Source: Phaeosaccion multiseriatum | Lineage: Eukaryota > Ochrophyta, other classes | Direction of reading: 5' to 3' | DNA length: 64,000 bases | Assembly: GCA_965112735.1 (NCBI GenBank) | Contig: OZ218952.1 | Span: 682,001 to 746,000 of the forward strand | Shown: in pieces, positions 22,701 through 42,070 of the stretch | How the letters are laid out: every line of letters begins with the position of its first letter | Numbering within the stretch: position 1 is the stretch's first letter | The notes under the pieces: generated by a model | Seen by the model: the letters and a program-made list of their open reading frames with translations, nothing else | What the model was told of the DNA's origin: nothing | Database searches by the model: none | Program-made: the position numbers and the translations under genes

Positions 22701-23444
22701 TTCTTTACCATTCTGCGTCCGGATGGGCGGCTGGCCATGTACGCAGGGCGAAGTCCCGAAGAGGTGCCTAGGCTGGGCGACAGACTCGTTTGGTGGCAGG
22801 GGGGGTGCGATGTGAGAAAGGCAGACGAGCTCGAGCCAGGAGACTGGCTTGTGCCGGGCACCTTCCTCTTCCAGGCAGCTGCGGGAGAGGGGGAGGAGGA
22901 GGGGGTGGGAAGGGGTAGTGAGAGTTTGGCGCTGTATCAGCACCAGCAAGGCCCCCTGTGCGCCTACCGCGGTTACAGAAAAGAGGACTTTGACGGGAAA
23001 GGGCTCACTGCCGTCCAGCCCGTTGATCCTGGCGCAGCAGGGGCAGCAGTAGCAGCAGCAGCAGCAGCAGAAGCAGCAGCAGGGGCAGGAGCAGCAGCAG
23101 CAGGGGCAGGAGCAGGGGTATCACCGATTCCGTTTTGGTGCAACCTTGACCCCGCACGGAAGAACACAAGACCGGGCAAGTACTTTACAATGCTGCAGCT
23201 GGATGGGAACGTGTGCACCTATCGAGGCAACGGGCCCCACGACCCCTCCAACTCGGCAAGGTGGTGCTCGTACAAAGTCGTACCGCCGTCGCTACAGGAG
23301 CAGCAGGAGGACGAGGAGGAGGGTGAGAGGGCTTTCCACAAGCTGGTGTTGACCGCCGACCCGGAGCCTCAACTGCAGTGGCTGGACCAGGCAGGCAGGG
23401 TGCGGTATTCGATGCTTCTAGACGAGGCCGCTGCTCGATGGTAG
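18311..23444 (+). CDS. GT69-GT32 dual glycosyltransferase with lectin-like repeats, type II membrane protein
   Basis: Three exons, 18311-19216, 19467-20102 and 20367-23444, all phase 0, total 1539 residues. A short cytosolic Gly/Ser-rich tail precedes a signal anchor (KVLLIFLLGLSVFLTLLILL, about residues 75-95), as in Golgi enzymes. Residues about 200-600 are a GT69 (CAP59/CMT1 alpha-1,3-mannosyltransferase) domain: GIYFITANLHNNAEVFPSWQ, NVFVSIYESGSTDDTPRYL, IPFLASMRNKALEPL, VLFLNDVYFCAEDML, VFSCWNGM joined across the last intron to VSIDADVF, then CAASECELLSRDLW. Residues about 690-870 are a GT32/OCH1-like domain with YVFLDDDRILTFLEKRYPQF and the DXD core ADFARYLFMYDMGGVYADLD. The C-terminal third has three bulb-lectin-like units: FNLQGDGNLVMHAYD (about 1243), ILRPDGRLAMYAG (about 1293) and MLQLDGNVCTYRGNGP (about 1454). 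Role inferred: building and binding mannose-rich glycans or polysaccharides. Confidence 0.85.
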
Positions 23445-24380
23445 CTGATGTAGCGGGCGCGACAGGAAGGCCCCCCTCTTTGCTCCAGGGATAAGATGGC
23501 GAGGGGGTTGTAAGGGTACACACTTCCCCTACCTATCCAGGTTTGGGGTCAGTTTTGGGCCCGATTTTTGGAACGGTCACCCACCACCACTCCTGAGCCC
23601 CCAACTCGACGACCCTTCGCCAACACTCACTCTGTCCATGGTTCCCGGGTAGGGAGTGGGTGACCGCTGTTTGAAGCGCAAGGCCGTCGGACTTATCAAC
23701 TCTGGCCTTCCCTGCGATGTCTACAGCTTTTGGTCGCGTCACAGGAGGTGTTGATTTTATATACTTACTTCCCTTATACCCTATTCCCTGCTCTGTGTCC
23801 ACATTACAAAGCAAAGCACACACCCATACAACACTATTCAATTTTCGCTTCCCCACATGACTTCATATTTGTGTTAACGAAAAGGAGGAAGTTGCGAAGT
23901 TGAGAGGTCAGGCAGTAGTAGTAAAGCACCATTAGGGGAAGAAAGAGGAGTAAAGCACCATTCAATGACAGCATTTCGCAGTTTACAGGCCATAACTTAG
24001 ACTCAAATGTTTTCTCCCTTGCTCTGCAGCAAGCTCTGCAGCGAGCTCCGCAGCCAGCAGTGCATCTCTATTAGCGTTTCATGCCGTCTCCCTCCCCCTT
24101 CCCCTTCAACGGTATGCTGTATCACTTCTCGGAACAACGTATCGTTCATTGCATCCGAAGCCTAGGAGAGGCTCTTGAGAACCCCCCCCCAGAGGGGCTT
24201 CAAAAGAGGTTTCAGATTGCCTTTTCCCTTTTACTTTGGGCTCAAGAGAGACTTCAGACGCTTCAGATAGCCAGCTATTTAGACAGGCTTACTGGGAGAG
24301 CCTTCAGATGTGCCTTTACTCGGAGAGCCTTCAGATGTGCCTGTGCCTTTAGAGAGGCATCTATTATCTCTCTTGGAGCA
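23445..24380. other. Convergent intergenic region
   Basis: 936 bp between the glycosyltransferase stop (+) and the FBPase stop (-). It includes a diverged short repeat with the core GAGAGCCTTCAGATGTGCCT twice (about 24295-24345) and related CTTCAGA motifs before it. No gene is supported. Confidence 0.5.
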
Positions 24381-25350
24381 TTAAAGGGGCCGCCTGAGGC
24401 ACATTCCCAATTCCGCAATGTCCTCCACGCTCCCTAGGAAGCACGGCACTCTGTGGTGGGTGGTGAGGCAAGGAGAAAGTTAACAAACTCGCAAGTGTGT
24501 GCGTGCGTGTGTGTATGTGATGTGTGTAGGTATGTGTGTGCATGCATGTGTGTATGTGCGTGCGGGTGATGTGTGTATGTATGTATGTATGTATGTGTGT
24601 GTAAGTGTGTGTGTGCGTGCATGTATGTGCGTGTACGTGTGTATGTGTGTACATAAATATGCGTGCATGTCACCTGTGATGTGTGCTGACCGGGCGGACG
24701 TCAAGGATGCGTTCAAAGCCTGTTGTTGCCGATCCTCCTGCCTGCTCCATTATCATACCGATGGGGTTCGCTGCGGCAGGAGGGGAGGGGAGGGGAGCGG
24801 GGGATATGTGGGGGGAGGCGGAGTCAGGCCGTCAGTCAATCAGTCAGTCATCCATTCAGTCGTGTCAAGTCCGTGCAGTCCGTCGGTCGGTCCATCGGTC
24901 CATCGGTCCGTTTGTCCGTCCCTTCTCACCTTCGTAGAGCAGCCTTAGCTTGCCATTTGCGCTCTTTGTATCTGCAGGGTACCCGAAGATGCCTCCCTCG
25001 TGCAAGATGTAGTGAATATCGGCGATGAGAGCCCCCATATAGCGGTACGTGTAGCGCTCGCCGGATCTGCCCACACAGTAGGGTAGAGGGGTATAGTATA
25101 AGCGTGAGAGCGAAAGGAACAGGGCTGCCGATGACTCATAAACCCCCACCTTAGATTCTCCGCTGGACCTTCTCTCTCTCGTCGCCCTCCCTCTGTGTCC
25201 CTTTCCCTCCCTCCCTCCCTTCCCCGCTACCCCTCCTCCTCCCCCCCCCCCTGCTCTCCTCCCCTCTCTCCCTCCAATATCCCACCACCATCCTCCACCA
25301 TCTTCCTTCTCCTCATCTCATCTCCCTTCACCACCCTCCTCCTCCTCCTC

Positions 25351-25382
<32 letters not shown>

Positions 25383-28300
25383 TCCCTCCTCCCCCTCCTC
25401 CTCCTCCTCCTCCTCCTCCTCCTCCTCCTCCTCCTCCTCCTCCTCCTCCTCTTCCCTCACCTGCCCTTTCCCTCTTTGAGCATACGAAGATAGTCCACGA
25501 TCCTCTCGTCCCATCCAGGGCTGTTGGCCTCGTTGATGGAGTACGTCTTTCCTCTCCGTGGGATGCGAATGTTCGGTTCGGTCAACACAAACTCGCCTGC
25601 GTGAGGCATATGGGCAAGTTGTTTTTTTAGATTCAGGTTCCAAATAAGCATTCTATTCTTATAAAGAGAGAAGAGAGAGAAACAAAAACAAAACAAAACA
25701 AGACTGCCCCTCCACACGCCCACACTCCGTCCACCCATTCACGCCCTCACGCCCTCACGCACGCATTCACGCCCTCACGCACGCACGCACTCACTCACTC
25801 ACCCCTCTGTGTGTCCAGTGTGAATCCCTGCACGCCTGACCCCATGGTGATGACAAGCTTGGTGGAAGCCCCGTAGAGGCAATACCCTGCAGCCACCATC
25901 TGGTTGCCCGGTTGGAGTACCGTCCTCCGTCCGATCTTACCTGTGGAGGGAGAGAGAGAGAGAGAGTGGAGGAAGGAGGAAGAGAGAGAGAGGGAGATGG
26001 AGAGAGGGAGAGAGAAAGAGAGAGCGCACCAACCAGCGCAACACGTTTATATATACCCCGGGAGTGGGCGGGTGAGAGAGAGGGTGGGAGGGTGGGTGTG
26101 AGGTATGGATGGAGGCTGCCTGCCTGCCTGCCTGCCTGCCCATCCACCGCCGATATACCTGCCTGTCTGTCTGTCTGCCTGCCTGCCCATCCACCGCCCA
26201 GCTGCCTGCCTGTCTGCCTGTCTATCTGCGTGCCCTCCCACCCACCCATATGCTTGTCTACGTGCCCATATGCCTGTCCAGTCTCACCTCCCAGAGGCCT
26301 TCGTAGGATACCGAAGATGGTGCCTGTGGGGAGGCCTGCTCCGATGTTGGAGGAGCCGTCCAGAGGGTCGAACACAGCCGCGTACTCGCCTGGACAGAGA
26401 GAGGACAGGGAGGCGGAGAGGGTGAGAAGCAGAGAGGAGGGTGGTGAGGGTTAGGGTGCGGAGATGAGAGGAGAGAGGAGGACAGGAGAGGAGGGGACAG
26501 GGTTGAGGATGGAGGGGATGGTGAGAAGGAGAGAGAGAGGAGAGAGGAGAGGGGAGGGGACAGACCTTAGGGTGGAGCAGATGGTGAGAAGGAGAGAGAG
26601 GAGAGAAGGGAGGAGAGGGGAGGGGAGGGACAGGCTTTCGGCTGGAGCGGATGATGAGAAGGGCGAGGGAGGAGAGGAGAGAGGGGACGGTGGGGTAGGT
26701 GCAAGTCCGACGGTCCGCTCAAAGAGCTCATCTCAGTCACTCCTCCCACTCACTCCCTTCCTCCCCTCTGCTCCCTCCGTCCCAGTCCCCACGATGCACT
26801 TTGATCGCCCTGTTCTGCACACCCACGGAATGATACTCGACAGAGTGATGAAAAACTGACGAAACTGACAAGTCTTGCACAGCCACCCACCCACCCACCC
26901 ACCGCTGAAATCGTCGTGATCCACAACCACGGAACAAAGCTGCGGGAATTCCTCCTCCTCGCTGGCCACGCAGCTCATACCCCCCGGGGAGCACATGCCC
27001 CGCACCATGATGGTGTTGGAGACAACGTCAAGCATCTTCTGGGCCTCTCCCTGGATGTTCAGGGCTGAGAGTCAGTCAGTGAGGAATTGCAGGCATATGG
27101 GTAGAGCATAGTTGTTAGAGACAACGTCAAGCATCTTCTGGGCCTCTCCCTGGATGTTCAGGGCTGAGCGTCAGTCAGTGAGGAGTTGCAGGCATACTGG
27201 TGGTGGAGGGTGGTCAGTGAGTTATAGGCATATGGGTAGAGGATGGTTGTTAGAGACAACGTCAAAGCATCTTTTTGGGCCTCTCCCTGGATAGTTCAAG
27301 GCTGAATTTGCAGGCATATGGCCGCGGAGTCTCCCGCCTCACCATCAGACTCGTAGACACCGGCGAGATCGTCGGTTTGGGCCCGTTTGACGAGGCGCGA
27401 GAGTTGTCTACATGTGCTTTCTGCTGCTCGCATTATATCCGCAATGCCTGAGGGAAGGGAGAGAGAGGGAGGGCATCGAGAAGGAGGGTGGGAGAAAGGG
27501 GGTAGGAGAGAGGGAAAGAGGGATAGAGCGGGGGGGAGAGAGAGGGAGAGAAAGAGGGGGGGGGGGGGGGGGGTTATAGAGAGAAAGAGGAGATGGAGCG
27601 GGTTTCGTGAAAAGAGTTGGAGACACAAGAGAGAGAGACAGACGAGAGAGAGAGACGGATGGATCACAAAGCACACACACGAGAGAGAGACGTATAGGAA
27701 CAACGTATAGGACACAAAGCACACACAATACGAAAAGACACGAGGGAAAGAGAAAAGGACGAAGGCAGAGAGCGTGAAGAGAGCGAAGGACAAAGGCTAA
27801 ATGAGGGCAGAGGAAGCGCATCTTACCATGTACTTTTGGGTCCCTCCACGCCTCCACCTCGAGCCATCTGTTGAAGGATTTGGGCTGATTATCATAGTCT
27901 TTCCTGCTGCTACTTGCCCCGGGGTCGACGAGACTATTGCTAATACCGTTGCCAAGCTTCCAAAGCTCCCGCTCCTTCTCCTGTGGGTGGTGTTGGTTGT
28001 TGTGGTGGTGGTGATGGTGTTGTGTGTGTAGAGAAAAAGACAGAAAGAAAGAGAAAGAGAGAGAGCGGAAGGAAGACAGAAGAGTATGGGATAAGCGCGG
28101 GCATTTCGGCCTAGTCTAGCAGTGCAGTCATGCTCTTTAGTAGTAATATAGACACATCACGGAGACAAGGCCGAAGGAACTGGATAACACGGCGACCCAC
28201 TACCACGACCAAGGGACAGAGTCTTCTTTCCCTAAACAGCCAGCGGATGATACTACTCAAGGCAGGCGGCAACACAGCTTCGGCCACAAGTATCACTCAG

Positions 28301-28725
28301 AGCGTCAAGTGCGCTTTGCGTCACGACAACCCCCCTTCGCTATGCAGAAGAAGAAAGAGAGGAGCTCTCACCAGAAGTCTTCGCCTCTCTCTTGCTGCCA
28401 CCGCAGCCGCTTCTTCATCCGTGATCACACTTAGTCGAACGCTCCTGCCCCCACCCCCCCGCTGCCTCCTTCCTGTGGTGAAACCCTCTGGCCCCCTCCC
28501 TCCTATTGCGGCTGATGCCCCAGCCCCTGATGGCACCATTCCCCATGCTCGTGCGGTTGTAGCTACTGCTGCTGCTGAAGGCCGAGCTCCAAAGGTGGAG
28601 AAGGCACTGCCCGAGCCGAGGAGGGACAAACCAATGAGGATGGCCCCCTCTCCCCCGATCCTTCTCCTCCTCCTACCCACCCTTCCACCACTCGCAGGGT
28701 CACTATCTCTGAAAGTAAGTTTCAT
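24381..28725 (-). CDS. FBP: Plastid-targeted fructose-1,6-bisphosphatase
   Basis: Ten exons on the minus strand: 28725-28372, 27980-27827, 27447-27343, 27064-26903, 26389-26288, 25940-25803, 25596-25461, 25066-24930, 24770-24674, 24450-24381; all joins keep frame, 484 residues. FBPase hydrolyses fructose-1,6-bisphosphate to fructose-6-phosphate in the Calvin cycle and gluconeogenesis. Motifs in order: QKMLDVVSN, metal-binding [30 protein letters not shown] (about residue 259 on), [85 protein letters not shown] and [14 protein letters not shown]. The 118-residue extension has a signal peptide ([17 protein letters not shown]) with a plastid-type SAF junction. The Cys-containing redox loop found in land-plant chloroplast FBPase after GTIFGI is absent (only RRPLGGKIGRR between). 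Exon 1 to 2 has the weakest support. Confidence 0.93.
24490..24665. repeat. GT-rich microsatellite in FBPase intron 9
   Basis: Irregular GTGT/GTAT/GTGC repeats filling the last FBPase intron (24451-24673). Confidence 0.85.
25328..25452. repeat. (CTC)n trinucleotide tract in FBPase intron 7
   Basis: Two CTC/TCC runs separated by a C-rich spacer, within the intron between exons 7 and 8. Confidence 0.9.
27016..27321. repeat. Three tandem copies of an FBPase exon 4 splice-acceptor segment
   Basis: Segments 27016-27103, 27114-27201 and 27249-27321 share the core GACAACGTCAAGCATCTTCT, a following GGGCCTCTCCCTGGATGTTC and a GCAGGCATAT end. The first copy contains the true 5' end of FBPase exon 4 with its acceptor; the second repeats acceptor and exon start inside the intron; the third is more decayed and abuts the end of exon 3. 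Confidence 0.85.
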
Positions 28726-30060
28726 ACTATTGGTTTGTCTGTTTCTGCTGCGCCTGCTGCTATCCTCCTGGCAAAGAGGCAGCATCCTCGGGGGGGTAAT
28801 AAGAATTTCTTTACGTAAACAAAAACCATACTCCTCCATCCACCCTATCTCCTAACACACTCGACCCCCGACGTGCTATCGGCGTTTGCGGATACCAGTT
28901 TCGCCAGTTGTGTCCCTTGGCGTTCACCATCCTTCCCCCTGCCCGCAGGCAGAACTCGCAGCTGCCCTCTCCTCCCCCTCTTCGAGGCTCACTTCTACTG
29001 GTGAATGACACCGTGGCTGCCCACCAGTTCCGAAGATTGACACTCCCTTGGGATACTCCCTTGGGCAGGAGTATGCTCTCCTCCTCCTTCTCCACCACCT
29101 CCTCCTGCTCGTCCTCCTGCTCGTCCTCGTCCTCGTCCTCCTCCTCCTCCTCCTCCTCCTCCTCCTCCTCCTCCTCCTGCTCGTCCTCCTCCTCCTCCTC
29201 CTTCTCCACCTCCTCCTCCTGCTCGTCCTCCTTCTCCTCCTCCTCCTCCTCCTCCTCCTCCTCCTCCTCCTCCTCCTCCTCCTCCTTCGACTGACGGAGC
29301 ACGCGCTGATCGCCTAGACCGACTCGAAGCAGCAGCGAGTGGGAAGGAAGGCAGCCACCCCGTATGGCAGACGGCGAGAGGAGGAGGCTCTGGTTTCTGG
29401 TTTGTCCTCTCTCTTGGTTGCTCCCATCGAGATCCAGCGCGGGTCCTTCTCCACAGGGTGTGGTGTTGGCCAGAAACTAGAAGTGAATAAATAGCCAAGC
29501 CTCGCAGTAACTAGTGGTGAGCAGCCAGGCCTCTCTGTCACAACTGACTCCCCTTGCTTGCCTCCTGACTCCTCGAAGGCAGGCCTTGAGTGAGCGAGTG
29601 GTAGCAAGGCCGGTCAGCGTAGACACACACACACTCGCCAAGGGGTGGGTGGGGGTGGCACTCAAACTGGCGACAAGCAGCATCGACCAAGGCCTGCCTT
29701 CCCTAGAGGAGTCCGGGGGGCAAGCTACGCCCTGGGCTCTGTCTCGAACCTGAGTAACCTAACACCCTAATTCACAAAGGATGGAGCAAGTCGATAGATG
29801 GTCATGCCTGCTCCTCACTCCCTCCAGCTGAGGCCCCGCGGCGGGATGGATGGATGGTCATTGGCGAGAGTGAGGAGATGACGTGGAAGGGTCTGTCCCG
29901 GTTGGTCCAACAATCTCGTTCGTCGGTGGTGCGTGCTTTCGGCTGCGCTCTCCACCGCACATGGATATTCTTCCCAAATACCCACACCCCAACCTTTTGC
30001 GTAGTGAGAAGCTCCGTGTGAGCTCCACCCCTTCCCTCTCATAATTCCTACACCACCAAT
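28726..30060. other. Intergenic region upstream of FBPase
   Basis: 1.3 kb between the FBPase start and the TauD-like stop. It holds CTC/CTG trinucleotide runs (about 29075-29290), which create spurious poly-Ser and poly-Glu frames, and an imperfect inverted-repeat pair at 29557-29587 and 29689-29724. No supported gene. Confidence 0.5.
29557..29724. repeat. Imperfect inverted-repeat (foldback-like) segment
   Basis: The left arm (CTTGCCTCCTGACTCCTCGA then AGGCAGGCCTT) matches the reverse complement of the right arm with a few mismatches and small gaps, over about 31-36 bp with a 101-bp spacer. No target duplication was recognised. Confidence 0.45.
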
Positions 30061-31002
30061 CTACCCCGACGGGAAGTCGTAGATTTGTTTCTCGAAGCTC
30101 CTTCTGCCGTCGGCCTTTCGCGGCACCGTCTCGTCGCCCCCCACAACGGTCGTACGGTGTAAGATACGCACCCCGACCTCCGCAGCCCTCTTTTGCGTGC
30201 CCAGGCACGCGTAGTGTGCCAAGCCCAAGTTGTCTGTAATGAGGAAGTCGCCCGCCTGCCACTTCATCTTGAGGCCAATGGCGTCCATACGAGCTTCGAT
30301 GGCTTGCGTGATCTCTTGCTGAATGAGAGCGGAGGGCAGCATCTTGGCCGAGGGGTCGTCCACAGAGACGGTTTCGGTTTCTTCGATCCATCCGTCCACA
30401 AAGGGCTCGCCGCAGTGGAATACGAGTGTCGGCTCCTCCTCGTCGTCGTCCTCTCCTCGTCGATACGGGTGGCTGCAGACCAATGGATGGACCCGAGCCC
30501 CCTCCCTCCCCCCCCGCCTACTGGCCGTCACCATCCACAATCGGTCCCAGCGACTCCTTTGCTCGTTCGGCAAGCTCTCGTACAGCTCTTTCAAGGGCAC
30601 AAAGTACGTGTCGCCACCTTCAATGACGGAGGGGAAGAACATGGTCTGGAAGGCGAACGGTGTCGCCACGAACGTCCCGTCGATGTGCCATCCGCTCCGC
30701 CCGACGTTGCGGCATCCCTCTTCCTCCACATTGCTCACCCGGAAGATGTCGGGATGCGGCGACTTGGGATGCTTGTAGAAGGTGCTTTCTACTCGGCCCA
30801 GATGCTTTGAGATCTCCACCTGCTGCTCCCCAGTCAAGTCTTGCCCGCGGAAGAGCAGTGCTCGTTCTCTCCGTACGTCGGCCTTGAGCTTGGTCATGAA
30901 GGCGGGATCCCGCAGCACCCCAGGAAGAGACAGGTCCACACCAGTCGCCTCCGCACCGAAGCACGTTGTGAGCGGACGAAGAGTGTAGCTGAAGCCCAAC
31001 AT
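30061..31002 (-). CDS. TauD/TfdA-family 2OG-Fe(II) dioxygenase
   Basis: One exon, 313 residues from the ATG at 31002 (MLGFSYTLRPL), the usual TauD length; the frame is open for 100 more codons upstream but that part overlaps the promoter and first exon of the divergent M16 gene, so it is excluded. TauD-family enzymes use Fe(II) and 2-oxoglutarate to hydroxylate small substrates such as taurine or related sulfonates and acids. Motifs: GAEATGVDLSLPGV near the N terminus, RALLFRGQDLTGEQQVEISK, the iron-binding SGWHIDGTFVATPF (His/Asp at about 106/108), GDTYFVPLKELYESLP, then DFLITDNLGLAHYACLG (distal His about 263) and VRILHRTTV with the 2-oxoglutarate Arg. All catalytic residues are present. 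The substrate cannot be told from sequence. No targeting peptide is visible, so cytosolic location is likely. It shares a 145-bp divergent region with the M16 gene. Confidence 0.87.
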   Translation of the reverse strand: MLGFSYTLRPLTTCFGAEATGVDLSLPGVLRDPAFMTKLKADVRRERALLFRGQDLTGEQQVEISKHLGRVESTFYKHPKSPHPDIFRVSNVEEEGCRNVGRSGWHIDGTFVATPFAFQTMFFPSVIEGGDTYFVPLKELYESLPNEQRSRWDRLWMVTASRRGGREGARVHPLVCSHPYRRGEDDDEEEPTLVFHCGEPFVDGWIEETETVSVDDPSAKMLPSALIQQEITQAIEARMDAIGLKMKWQAGDFLITDNLGLAHYACLGTQKRAAEVGVRILHRTTVVGGDETVPRKADGRRSFEKQIYDFPSG

Positions 31003-31147
31003 CCTCTCTCGTATCTCTTCTCTTTTTTTTTCTATCCATCTTTCTCTCTCGTTTCTCTCAGAATTACTTTTGAACCATCCCTTCCCTTCTGATAAATCCC
31101 CTTCTCTTCCAAGGTTATACTCGATTTTACTCGTACTCCTGCTTACG
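31003..31147. promoter_or_regulatory. Divergent promoter region, TauD-like (-) and M16 protease (+)
   Basis: 145 bp between the two predicted start codons. It is AT-richer than its surroundings and has a TTTTTTTT run near 31023. No defined core motif. Confidence 0.4.
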
Positions 31148-40962
<9,815 letters not shown>

Positions 40963-42070
40963 TGAGGTGGAGGAGGTGCGATAGGAACGAACTGAAACTG
41001 AAACTGAACTGAAACTGAACCAAATGAGGGATCGAATGAATCAATCCCTCAGTACATACACGACAGCACCCAGAGCAAAGTCCATCAGGTTCAGTCAACC
41101 ACACGGAGCGGGACGTATGCGGGAGAGGGGAGGAGGGGAGGAGGGGAGAGGGGCAGCACAAGCCAGACAGGGCAGAGGCGCAGGCTGCTGAGGCTGCTGA
41201 GCGATCATTTTGTTACACCCCCGCCCGCCTGCCTGCCACTGCTTGCTGAGCAGGCCACAACTAACGAGGCCACTACTGTGCGGAGGGGCGAAAGCGTCGA
41301 GAGGGAGGAAGGGGGAAGGAGGGGAGGGTGTGCCCGCCCACACTCTCCGTGCTGTGATGTGCGGCAGAGAGGTGGGGATGAATGAGAGCGTTCGTGCATG
41401 TCACTTGCGCACTTTCGGTACGTGTTGTTGGGTCGGCTGCACCCCAAAAGTTATTACTTATTACATGAACATGAGTTGATGAGCGAGCTGGCTCGTGGAC
41501 CCTGCCGTGCTCTCCTGCGCACCGAGAACCTCCCCCCCGGGGCCCCTTCTCAGGCCTGTCCTCTGGCCTCTGTCCTCTGTCCTCTGTCCTCTGTCCTCTG
41601 GCCTCAACATTCTCCTCCCCTTCCTGCTCTGTTCTGTCTATACATTAATGAGCGAATCAAGCATTGATAAAAGAGCGGTCCCCAACTTCCATGGCAGTCA
41701 CTCCTAACGTAAGCATTACGTAAGCCAAAATGCCTCAGGTACTGGTCTGTTCGGTCGATCAGTCGCTCAAGTCTCCACGGCACTTGAGTGGTCCTTCAAG
41801 GCCTTCCATCTCTCCTTCTCCTCTCTTCTCTATCATCCCGTTCAGTCCTTACGGCACTCGGCTACTTCCAGTAATCTTACGTGAGTAGTCAGTAATCTTA
41901 CGTGAGTAGTCATTCGAGGCCATCCCTTGTACCTCTCTCCTCCCTTCTCACTTTTCCTTCATCCTCTATTACGTGAGCCGGTCATTCAAGGCCTTCTATG
42001 CTCTCTTCTCTCACTTTCCCTTCCTCCTCCATTCCGTAAGTAGTCATTCACTTTTTTCCCTTCATCCCGT
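40963..42070. other. Convergent intergenic region with diverged tandem repeats
   Basis: 1.1 kb between the M16 stop (+) and the methyltransferase stop (-). It contains CTGTCCTCTG tandem units (about 41567-41605), two adjacent copies of CAGTAATCTTACGTGAGTAG (about 41870-41910), and longer diverged units with the shared cores TCAAGGCCTTC and CCGTTCAGTCCTTACG between about 41790 and 42085. No gene. Confidence 0.6.

Noticed and set aside
23630-23700. tRNA-like GGTTCCCGGGTAGGG segment
   Set aside because: No cloverleaf with matching A box, anticodon arm and acceptor stem could be drawn. No other tRNA or rRNA gene was found.
24081-24437. Plus-strand frame of 118 codons near the FBPase 3' end
   Set aside because: It overlaps the last FBPase exon on the other strand and rests on a short diverged repeat; no conserved features.
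28811-29302. Minus-strand poly-Glu frame
   Set aside because: The Glu run comes only from a CTC/CTG repeat; the short non-repetitive tail matches nothing recognisable.
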